Below, piece after piece: positions 1-5,768 of a stretch of DNA of 7,233 nt (position 1 is the first letter of the stretch; each line of letters opens with the position of its first letter). The notes below the pieces were generated by a model. The model was given only the letters and a program-made list of their open reading frames with translations. It did no database searches and was not told where the DNA came from. Location of the stretch: positions 1 through 7,233 of the forward strand of contig JAQIBO010000453.1 of NCBI GenBank assembly GCA_027859055.1, read 5' to 3'. The stretch is from Spirochaeta sp. GTDB lineage: Bacteria; Spirochaetota; Spirochaetia; DSM-27196; Alkalispirochaetaceae. Made by a program: the position numbers and the translations under genes.

Positions 1-1231
1 GGGCCTGCATCTCTTCCAGCTTTCCCCGGTAAAAGTGCGCGGGCCAGACGGAATCGTCGCACCGGAGCGCCTCGGCAAACGCGTCCAGCGCCTCGTCGGT
101 CGCGCCGGTGATGTAGTAATACCATCCGGCACAATAGTGGGCGATCGTGCTGTCCGGCACCAGCACACTGATCGTATCGAGATAGGTGGCGGCACGGTCC
201 AGCCGCCCTTTGTCCAAATCCGAAAACATCATCAGCACCGATTCCGCCGCCTGACGAAAATCGATATCATCGAACGCGCCGGGCAAGTCGATCGAGTCGA
301 TCACCTGCAGGAGTTCAATGAGCGTCGGCGGGGCGATCCCGGCACGGTCTGTGACGTTCGACCGCTCCCGCGGCGGTGGTTGCAGATCCGGCACTACGAC
401 ATGATCGGCACGGGCACCGACACGGCGCAGACAGTACGCACCATCCCCCTCTTCCACAACCAGCTCCGGATGACGAACAAACGGCAATTCACTGTTGGCG
501 AGAAAGAGATACCCCCCCGGCCGAAGTTTTTGTACGATCCTGTCGATTATCGTTTGCCGATTTTCAGCGGGTGCGTAAATCAGGGTGTTGCGAAAAAACA
601 CCACATCCAGGTCGTCGGGAACCTGGTCCAGCGGATCGGAAAAGAGATTGATCGTCGCCGGACGGATCAAGTCCCGAAGTTCCCGGGAGATCGTCATCGA
701 CCGTTCGTCCATGTGAGAGACGTAGAAGCGCCGCAACAGGTCGTGGAATTCATCGCCGTCGCGGCGCAGGGAAGACAGCGGGTAGATACCGCGGCGGATT
801 CGGTCAACCATGTCGGAGCGGATATCACTGGCGTATACGGCGACCGTATCAAACGTGCCGGTCCGACGAAACTGATCAAGGATCGCCGCAAGGCTGACCG
901 CCTCTTCACCGGAGGAACAACTCGCGCTCCACGCAGAGATCTTCCGCCGCACCGGGGCAAACGACGGCAGCACCACCGAGCGGAGGTACCGAAAATGAGC
1001 GACCTCCCGGAAAAAGTACGTCTCACCGATCATCGCCGCGTCGACGATCTCCTGCAGCAGGTGCTCATCCCGGCGACATGCCGAGAGCAACCGGGCCGGT
1101 GCAACCTCACGCGCCCGCGTCTCCCGGTTGATCACCCGTTTCAAGTGGTTTCGATTTGACTCGGGCGTTCTGAGACCCGTCGTCTCTTCAAGGAGTACCG
1201 CAAAACCTGCGAGAACGCGATCGTCAACCAC
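1..1231 (-). CDS. cheR: Chemotaxis protein methyltransferase CheR with C-terminal TPR-like region (3' end beyond window)
   Basis: This gene encodes the S-adenosylmethionine-dependent enzyme that methylates glutamates on chemoreceptors during adaptation. About 410 codons are present and the reading frame is still open at base 1, so the C-terminus is missing. The N-terminal helical domain covers roughly residues 1-75 and ends in the family motif GETYFFRE (about 68-75). The SAM-binding fold follows, with WSASCSSGEEA (about 100-110), an acidic YASDIR stretch (about 132-137), FFRNTLIYA (about 211-219) and LRPGGYLFLANSE (about 235-247). Residues from about 335 onward (AHYCAGWYYYITGATDEAL) look like tetratricopeptide repeats, known in some CheR proteins as a protein-docking extension. 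The GTG start at 1231 is chosen because AGGAGG lies 9 nt upstream and the frame opens directly into the CheR N-domain. The start overlaps the cheB stop by 8 nt, implying coupled translation. The usual FCRNVLIYF motif is altered here but recognisable. Confidence 0.93.
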   Translation of the reverse strand, partial: MVDDRVLAGFAVLLEETTGLRTPESNRNHLKRVINRETRAREVAPARLLSACRRDEHLLQEIVDAAMIGETYFFREVAHFRYLRSVVLPSFAPVRRKISAWSASCSSGEEAVSLAAILDQFRRTGTFDTVAVYASDIRSDMVDRIRRGIYPLSSLRRDGDEFHDLLRRFYVSHMDERSMTISRELRDLIRPATINLFSDPLDQVPDDLDVVFFRNTLIYAPAENRQTIIDRIVQKLRPGGYLFLANSELPFVRHPELVVEEGDGAYCLRRVGARADHVVVPDLQPPPRERSNVTDRAGIAPPTLIELLQVIDSIDLPGAFDDIDFRQAAESVLMMFSDLDKGRLDRAATYLDTISVLVPDSTIAHYCAGWYYYITGATDEALDAFAEALRCDDSVWPAHFYRGKLEEMQA

Positions 1232-2267
1232 GGCTCGCCACCTCCTGGAGAAGTGCTGCGATCTCGCCAAGCGGTTTGATTACCGATGCCCCGCCAAGCT
1301 CCGTGGCCGCTTTGGGCATCCCGTAGATAAACGAGGTCGCTTCATCCTGAACGATCGTAAACCCGCCGCGTTCGCGAATTGCCACGCACCCGGCGGCGCC
1401 GTCACGTCCCATCCCGGTAAGCAGGACGCCGACCAGGCGGGCGCCGTACGACGTGGCGGCGCTTTCAAACAGACGGTTGACCGCGGGGCGGTGGTTCCCG
1501 ACCTTTGGCCCGTTGTCGAGGAGGATGCGGCCGTTGTGAATCAGCAGGGGTTCGTCACCGGGGGCCACAATGACGGTACCGCCGGTCAGGGGTTCCGCCG
1601 TGGTAGCAAGCCGCACCGACAGGGCGCATTCGCCGTCAAGCCAGCGCGCGTATCCGTCGGCGAAGCGCGCTTCGATGTGTTGAACCACGGCGATACCCAC
1701 GGGAAAATCAGAGGGAAGCGCCGAGAGCACCGTCTTCACCGCAACGGGCCCGCCGGTGGACGCACCGATCACCACAAGGTCGACACCGCCGGCGGGTACG
1801 CGCTCGGATACGCGCTCGGGTGCGGACCGGGGAGCCGCAACGGGGTGTCCGGGGGCCGGCCGGGTGGCGCCCGGTCTGCTCGCGGCTGGTTCGGAGATCA
1901 CGCCGCGCAGGCGGCCGATCAGTGCGTCGGTGAAATTGGCGTCGTAAAAGCGGTCCAGTTCCGGCTTTTCAATCACGTCCGCCGCCCCCGCCTTGAACGC
2001 GGAAAACCGGACCGTGTCGGTAACCTCACCGGAAACCAGCACCACCGGAACCGCCCGGCGCTGCATGATCTCCGCAGTCGCCTCAATGCCGTTCATCACG
2101 GGCATGTCGAAATCCATCGTGATCAGATCCGGCTGCAGACGTTCGTTCATTTCGATCGCAACGCGTCCATTGGATGCCTCGCCGACCACATCAAACTCGT
2201 GTCGGACAAAGAAATCCTTGAGGATATTCCGCATGAGCACCGAATCGTCGACGACAAGGACTCTCAT
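1224..2267 (-). CDS. cheB: Chemotaxis response regulator protein-glutamate methylesterase/deamidase CheB
   Basis: CheB removes receptor methyl groups and deamidates receptor glutamines once CheA has phosphorylated it. The 347 residues match the usual family length of about 350. The N-terminal receiver has the acidic pair D7-D8, the phosphoacceptor D52 in TMDFDMPVMNG, S79 in the switch position and K101 in EKP. A proline- and arginine-rich linker (about 125-160) leads to the esterase domain. There the catalytic triad is visible: S170 in GASTGGP, H197 in VVQHIEARF and D289 in TGMGRDG. The family motifs NHRPAVNRLF and DEATSFIYGMPKAA are also present. The ATG at 2267 is preceded by GGAGGTG and overlaps the upstream stop as ATGA. 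The receiver is less canonical than the esterase half: VSGEVTD replaces the common VSTLTE type and GAADVIEKP replaces GAVDFVxKP. Overlap with cheR on the 3' side fits the usual adaptation pair. Confidence 0.97.
   Translation of the reverse strand: MRVLVVDDSVLMRNILKDFFVRHEFDVVGEASNGRVAIEMNERLQPDLITMDFDMPVMNGIEATAEIMQRRAVPVVLVSGEVTDTVRFSAFKAGAADVIEKPELDRFYDANFTDALIGRLRGVISEPAASRPGATRPAPGHPVAAPRSAPERVSERVPAGGVDLVVIGASTGGPVAVKTVLSALPSDFPVGIAVVQHIEARFADGYARWLDGECALSVRLATTAEPLTGGTVIVAPGDEPLLIHNGRILLDNGPKVGNHRPAVNRLFESAATSYGARLVGVLLTGMGRDGAAGCVAIRERGGFTIVQDEATSFIYGMPKAATELGGASVIKPLGEIAALLQEVASRG
1241..1246 (-). promoter_or_regulatory. Ribosome binding site for cheR inside the cheB 3' end
   Basis: The minus strand reads AGGAGG here, 9 nt before the GTG at 1231. 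It lies within the last codons of cheB and is the main reason for choosing a GTG start that overlaps the cheB stop. Confidence 0.75.
1797..1819. repeat. Short tandem repeat in the CheB interdomain linker
   Basis: The 11-base unit TACGCGCTCGG occurs twice (1797-1807 and 1809-1819) with one base between. On the cheB strand it encodes the ERVSERV part of the linker between the receiver and esterase domains. Such linkers tolerate slippage and length change, so this is probably neutral. Confidence 0.5.
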
Positions 2268-2764
2268 ACCACCTCCGTGAGAGAACCTTGCAGCAGCGGA
2301 TCCAGGTCCAGAACAAAACCGAACGAATCGGGTTCGGGATGGACCGCAATAACACCGCGGGCAACGAGGTAGTCCCGCATTGTGACACCCAATGGACGAA
2401 GCTGGGAGATTGTCAGGGAACGCATCGCGGTTTCCGATGAAACACGCAGCGCCAGTCGATCGCGCTCAACCTCCTGCAGCGGTCCGGCATGGAGAAGGTC
2501 CCGGGTGCGCGCTGACAGGCGCGCCAGCGGCAGAATCAGCACGAGCTGGGCGGGTCCCGCACATCCCGCACGGAACGTATCGCACAGATACGACTGAAAG
2601 TCGAACAGCCGCAGGTGTCGCCCGCTGAGCCGAATCGTCTCACGATAGTAGGCCGGCCCGTGGGCAGATACCTCGACATCCGCCGCGTACACGCTGGTGG
2701 CGCACTGCTCACGGTTCACGAGAATATGCATCCGTTCGAAGGGCACGCGCAACGCGTGGAGCAC
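2264..2764 (-). CDS. Divergent CheW-like protein (uncharacterised)
   Basis: I do not recognise this protein by strong motifs. It has about 166 residues, almost the same as the canonical CheW encoded just upstream (167). Its pattern of strands can be laid on a CheW fold: MHILVNREQCATSVYAADVEV resembles the opening strand and 'DVREV' segment, RLSGRHLRLFDFQSYL resembles the 'RG..IPVIDL' segment, and the ending GFVLDLDPLL resembles the closing 'LLDLDRLL' strand. Conserved CheW binding residues are mostly absent, so it may be a degenerate adaptor, a specialised second coupling protein or an unrelated protein. No signal peptide or membrane segment is visible. Its place between cheW and cheB, ending in an ATGA overlap with cheB, supports a role in the same chemosensory pathway. 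The start is uncertain: GTG at 2764 is 1 nt past the cheW stop and is preferred. Alternatives are TTG at 2800, which overlaps cheW by 35 nt, and an ATG about 11 codons downstream. None has a convincing ribosome binding site. Confidence 0.75.
   Translation of the reverse strand: MLHALRVPFERMHILVNREQCATSVYAADVEVSAHGPAYYRETIRLSGRHLRLFDFQSYLCDTFRAGCAGPAQLVLILPLARLSARTRDLLHAGPLQEVERDRLALRVSSETAMRSLTISQLRPLGVTMRDYLVARGVIAVHPEPDSFGFVLDLDPLLQGSLTEVV
2270..2276 (-). promoter_or_regulatory. Strong ribosome binding site for cheB
   Basis: The minus strand reads GGAGGTG just ahead of the ATG at 2267, a long match to the 16S rRNA anti-Shine-Dalgarno sequence. It lies in the final codons of the upstream gene, which ends in an ATGA stop/start overlap, so cheB can both initiate strongly and be coupled. 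Confidence 0.7.
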
Positions 2765-2765
2765 G

Positions 2766-3269
2766 TCAGGATCGTTCAAGATCGCGCTCCAGCCGCTCAA
2801 TCAGCGTATCCACTTTGAGAACAAACACCTCCGTATCCTCAAGATTCAACGCTCCGTTGTAGTAGCGGGAGCTTTCGTCGTCGGAGGTGATCCGGAAGAT
2901 CTCCCGTTCCGCCACCGCGACGATCTCTTTGACATCACTGATCAGAACCGCCACCTGATCAGTCTCACTCTTGAGTATCAGGAGCGTCTCACTCTCCAGC
3001 GGCGTGTTTTCAAAGAGCATATTGAGATCAAAGACGGTGTACGGCTGGCCGTGGCGGTTGGCGTATCCCCGGATATACGGCGGGACAAACGGAACGTAGT
3101 AAATCTCGTTGCTTGAAGAGATCTCCCGCACGTCGTCAGCTCCGAGCGCGAACAACCCGTCGGCGACGGAAAACACCAGAAACTTGAAAGTCGGGAGATC
3201 CTCAGTTTCCGCCGCGTCTGACTCGTTGTCCTGTTGAGCCAGTTTTGCGAGGATCGTTTCATTTTCCAT
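2766..3269 (-). CDS. cheW: Chemotaxis coupling protein CheW
   Basis: This is a cytoplasmic adaptor that joins chemoreceptors to the CheA kinase. The protein has 167 residues: an acidic, polar N-terminal tail (1-26), then one CheW domain (about 27-160). Recognisable segments are FKFLVFSVADGLFALGADDV (about 28-47), PPYIRGYANRHGQPYTVFDL (about 63-82), and QVAVLISDVKEIVAV (about 105-119). The ATG at 3269 (MENETIL) is chosen over a longer frame reaching 3545, because that extension lies inside the MCP gene and encodes only arginine/proline-rich sequence. A modest AGGGGAAG lies 4 nt upstream. The start overlaps the MCP stop by 11 nt, pointing to coupled expression with the receptor it presumably serves. 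One oddity is that the usual NLRG motif, whose arginine helps CheW bind partners in enteric bacteria, reads NRHG here (71-74). Confidence 0.93.
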   Translation of the reverse strand: MENETILAKLAQQDNESDAAETEDLPTFKFLVFSVADGLFALGADDVREISSSNEIYYVPFVPPYIRGYANRHGQPYTVFDLNMLFENTPLESETLLILKSETDQVAVLISDVKEIVAVAEREIFRITSDDESSRYYNGALNLEDTEVFVLKVDTLIERLERDLERS

Positions 3270-5238
3270 CGTTCTTCCCCTGTTCCGCCGAGCCGGACGG
3301 ATCATCTTTCCGTCCCGCCACCGTGTAGACCGATACCTGCGCATCAAAGGATTCCGTGATTCCGGTGAGCTGATCGGAAACCTCATTGGTGTAGTTTGTG
3401 GATTCAACAAAGCTGTCGATCGCCTCGGAGATCTGTTTAAGCGTCGTAAAGATCTGCTCAAACGACGAAACCTGCATCTTCGTTGACCGGGTGATCTCCT
3501 CGGCGGAGGTTGCCGATATCTCGCTGGACTGTAATACATCCTCAAATACCGTCCGGATCTCCGTCGAGACGTTCCAGCCCTCAGAGATTTTCTGAGTGCC
3601 GTCCTCGGAGGCGACGATCAGTTTGTCCGACGCGTGCTGGATTTCGTTGATCTTGCCTTTGATTTCGTTGGTGGAGTTCACCGTTCCATCGGCGAGACGG
3701 CGGATTTCACCGGCAACGATCTGAAAGTTCTTGCCGGCGTCGCCCGCCGCGGCGGCCTCCAGCTCTGCGTTGAACGCGATAATTTTCGTCTGGTCGGCGA
3801 TCCCGTTGATGATGTTGACGATCTCCCAGATCGACTCGAACCGTTCGCCGAGCGTCTTGATGCCGGAAATCGTGTCGGAATTGGTGTTCCGAATTTCCGC
3901 CATCTTTTCAAGGCTCACCTTTATCAGGTCAAATCCCTTCTCGACGTTCCGGGTGGTATGTCCTGCGATCCTGGCAACCTCTTCCACCTTTACCAGGATA
4001 TCTTTTGAGGTCTGGTCGACGTCCTCCATCGTACTCAGTACCTCTTTGACCGCCGCCGCCTGTTCGTTGGACGTGCTGGCTATCTCCTGGGCGGAGGTGC
4101 TGAGGTTCTGAATTGAGGAGCTGAGTACCATGATCACTTCTTTCATTTTGCCGATCAACGAGGCGAACTCTGCGACGATCCCGTTAAAGGAGTGTGCAAC
4201 GTCGCCGATCTCATCGTGGGAAGTCGCGATGACCCGTTGGGTGAGATCTCCGGCGGCAACGCTTCCGGCGAGGTTCTGCATCTCCGTGATCGGTTTGAGG
4301 CGCCGTTTCATCAACAGGCGGATAAACAGGTGCAGGAGGCCTGCCGCGAGAACAACTGCGAGGACCACAATCCAGCGAAATACGGTCAGAATCCGAGTGT
4401 AGCGCTCCATCGGGGAGACGACGACGATCGACCAGTCCAACTCGTCGTATTGTCGCGCACCTGCGTATACCAGTCCATTTCCGGTCTCAACCTGACCGGT
4501 CCGGGGCGTCCCGTCAGCGATAACGCCGGCATGATCCGCACCGGCGACCGTTCGCCCCTGGCTGTCAAGGATGACGACATAGCCTGCAGTTCCCACGGAG
4601 AGACCGTTCACCGTTGCGTTCAACGCCTCAACGTCGATCAGGGCGAAAAATTCACTCTTGTACGAAGAGGCCCATACCATCACGTCCCACGGTTCGAAGT
4701 AGGACAAATACCCCGCCTTCATACGCGGCTTGTCTTCATCGACGTTCTGCCATTCGTACTCGAGGTAGCCGTTCCGCAGTGCCATCGCCTCCTGCATGAA
4801 CTCAGCCCCCGACGCGTCGACACCGGGTGAGCGGGGATGGATCACCAGAACACCGTCGGTGGAGACACCGGCAAGATACCCGGTTGTGCCGATCCGGCCG
4901 TATTCGGGATCGAGAAAGATCGCGCTGACCGCCGCGTATGCCTCCTCCTCGGACAGCTCTCCGGAGCGATATCGTTGGTAAAACAGTTCCATCAGGTCCC
5001 GATTTTTCTCGGCGATCGCCCGCAGATAGTTGGAGACTGCGCCGTCAACCTCGGTTGAGACGATCTCTTCCATCAGGTCCATCGTGTGGACCGCGTTCTG
5101 TTCGACCAGGCGATCGATATTGCTCCCAAGGACAAACAGCGTCACCGTTCCGGAAATCAAAAGGAGCAACACCATCGGCACGGTACTTGCTACGCTCAGG
5201 CTCCCGACGATGCTCTTCTGTTTTTTCTGTGATTTCAT
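3259..5238 (-). CDS. Methyl-accepting chemotaxis protein with periplasmic tandem Cache-type sensor
   Basis: This is a transmembrane chemoreceptor that senses a ligand outside the inner membrane and controls CheA through CheW. The 659 residues divide into a short basic N-terminus, TM1 (about 14-38), a periplasmic sensor (about 40-282), TM2 (about 286-308), HAMP (about 309-362) and a long coiled-coil signalling domain (about 363-640). The sensor looks like a double Cache fold. Its first module has GYLAGVSTDGVLVIHP (120-135) and the typical YLSYFEPWDVMVWASSY close (177-193). A second module starts at GTAGYVVILDSQGR (216-229). The hairpin tip reads ADQTKIIAFNAELEAAAAG (481-499), clearly divergent from the common AxQTNLLALNAAIEAARAG. 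Candidate methylation sites include the glutamate/glutamine pairs near 384-385, 392-393 and 580-581. No CheR-tethering pentapeptide ends the protein, which finishes KNDGK. GAGGAG 6 nt before the ATG supports the start. The gene abuts the PilZ gene (TGAATG). The ligand cannot be predicted. Confidence 0.96.
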   Translation of the reverse strand: MKSQKKQKSIVGSLSVASTVPMVLLLLISGTVTLFVLGSNIDRLVEQNAVHTMDLMEEIVSTEVDGAVSNYLRAIAEKNRDLMELFYQRYRSGELSEEEAYAAVSAIFLDPEYGRIGTTGYLAGVSTDGVLVIHPRSPGVDASGAEFMQEAMALRNGYLEYEWQNVDEDKPRMKAGYLSYFEPWDVMVWASSYKSEFFALIDVEALNATVNGLSVGTAGYVVILDSQGRTVAGADHAGVIADGTPRTGQVETGNGLVYAGARQYDELDWSIVVVSPMERYTRILTVFRWIVVLAVVLAAGLLHLFIRLLMKRRLKPITEMQNLAGSVAAGDLTQRVIATSHDEIGDVAHSFNGIVAEFASLIGKMKEVIMVLSSSIQNLSTSAQEIASTSNEQAAAVKEVLSTMEDVDQTSKDILVKVEEVARIAGHTTRNVEKGFDLIKVSLEKMAEIRNTNSDTISGIKTLGERFESIWEIVNIINGIADQTKIIAFNAELEAAAAGDAGKNFQIVAGEIRRLADGTVNSTNEIKGKINEIQHASDKLIVASEDGTQKISEGWNVSTEIRTVFEDVLQSSEISATSAEEITRSTKMQVSSFEQIFTTLKQISEAIDSFVESTNYTNEVSDQLTGITESFDAQVSVYTVAGRKDDPSGSAEQGKNDGK

Positions 5239-5640
5239 TCAAGACTCCTCATCGGGTTCCCGTTTTGAGCGTTCAAATCGTTTTCGAAAATCGATCGTAT
5301 CGTTATTGAAGCCGTATCGCTCTATCAGCTCATCCAGATGGTCGGCACCCTCACTCACGGTGAAAAGGCACCCGTTCAGAGTAAGCCGGGGATTGAGATC
5401 CCGACGATGCCATCGCGGCTCAATCGTTCCGACAAGAGATTCTCCGTCGGCCGAGATCGCGGGGGGAAGCTGAATGCGAACCGGCAGCTGCACTCCCGGG
5501 GTGAGTTCATTTCCGGCGATGAGAAGCAGTCCTGTTTTCGAAATATCGGCCACCCGGCCGATAGGTTCTCCGGAGACCGCGTGGACTACCTGAAGGTAGA
5601 GGACGGTGTCCCGTCGGGGAACCTGGCGTTTGTTGCTCAT
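5239..5640 (-). CDS. PilZ-domain protein (probable c-di-GMP-binding)
   Basis: This small cytoplasmic protein of 133 residues is essentially one PilZ domain. PilZ domains bind the second messenger cyclic di-GMP through an N-terminal RxxxR motif and a D/NxSxxG motif. Both are visible: RQVPRR at 5-10 and DISKTG at 32-37, with about the expected spacing. A beta-rich middle (VQLPVRIQLPP, SLVGTIEPRWH) and a charged C-terminal helix (about 100-130) follow. The start ATG at 5640 has AAAAGGA 6 nt upstream (5647-5653). It is the first gene of the leftward operon and directly abuts the MCP gene, so it may link c-di-GMP level to this chemosensory array. That link is inferred from position only. Binding-motif conservation suggests it does bind the nucleotide. 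No partner domain, signal peptide or membrane segment is present. Confidence 0.9.
   Translation of the reverse strand: MSNKRQVPRRDTVLYLQVVHAVSGEPIGRVADISKTGLLLIAGNELTPGVQLPVRIQLPPAISADGESLVGTIEPRWHRRDLNPRLTLNGCLFTVSEGADHLDELIERYGFNNDTIDFRKRFERSKREPDEES
5245..5250 (-). promoter_or_regulatory. Ribosome binding site for the MCP gene
   Basis: The minus strand reads GAGGAG, 6 nt before the ATG at 5238, within the last codons of the PilZ gene. The PilZ stop and the MCP start are directly adjacent, so this site allows initiation or re-initiation by terminating ribosomes. Confidence 0.7.
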
Positions 5641-5666
5641 GTGGATTCCTTTTCGTGTTACCGCTC

Positions 5667-5697
5667 AGTATAGTTGAACGGCCCCGATGATTTCCAA
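5667..5697 (-). promoter_or_regulatory. Candidate sigma-70-type promoter for the chemosensory operon
   Basis: The minus strand carries TATACT (5667-5672), a good -10 match, and TTGGAA (5692-5697) as a possible -35, with a 19-bp spacer that is longer than ideal. It lies 26 bp ahead of the PilZ start codon. I saw no convincing flagellar sigma-28 type sequence in this gap. Confidence 0.4.
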
Positions 5698-5707
5698 GCT
5701 CCGGGGC
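5681..5707. repeat. Inverted repeat in the divergent intergenic region
   Basis: GCCCCG (5681-5686) and CGGGGC (5702-5707) form perfect 6-bp arms around a 15-base centre that contains the candidate -35 of the leftward operon. It could be an operator or a weak hairpin, or it could arise by chance in GC-rich DNA. No run of T follows it on either strand that would make it a good terminator. Confidence 0.35.
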
Positions 5708-5768
5708 GAAAGCGATGTTTTTTAGAGAAGATCTTGTCCAAGCGCCGTTTCGGTGATTACATGGAGGG

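Noticed and set aside
35..1159. Long plus-strand open frame (374 codons) opposite cheR
   Set aside because: It is antisense to a gene with clear CheR motifs, has arginine/histidine-rich low-information sequence and no recognisable domain. It reflects GC-rich codon use on the other strand.
1128..2372. Long plus-strand open frame (414 codons) opposite cheB, longer than cheB itself
   Set aside because: The minus-strand protein has all CheB catalytic and receiver residues. The antisense product is glycine/arginine-rich with no known motif.
3270..3545. N-terminal extension of cheW up to 3545
   Set aside because: It lies wholly inside the MCP signalling domain gene in another frame and gives arginine/proline-rich sequence. 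The internal ATG at 3269 starts a normal-length CheW.
4192..4830. Plus-strand open frame (212 codons) opposite the MCP sensor/HAMP region
   Set aside because: It is antisense to a clear Cache, TM2 and HAMP sequence and shows no motif of its own.
5681..5730. Possible terminator formed by the intergenic inverted repeat plus the T run at 5718-5723
   Set aside because: No gene ends here in either direction, the stem is only 6 bp with a 15-base loop, and the T run is about 10 bases away from the stem.
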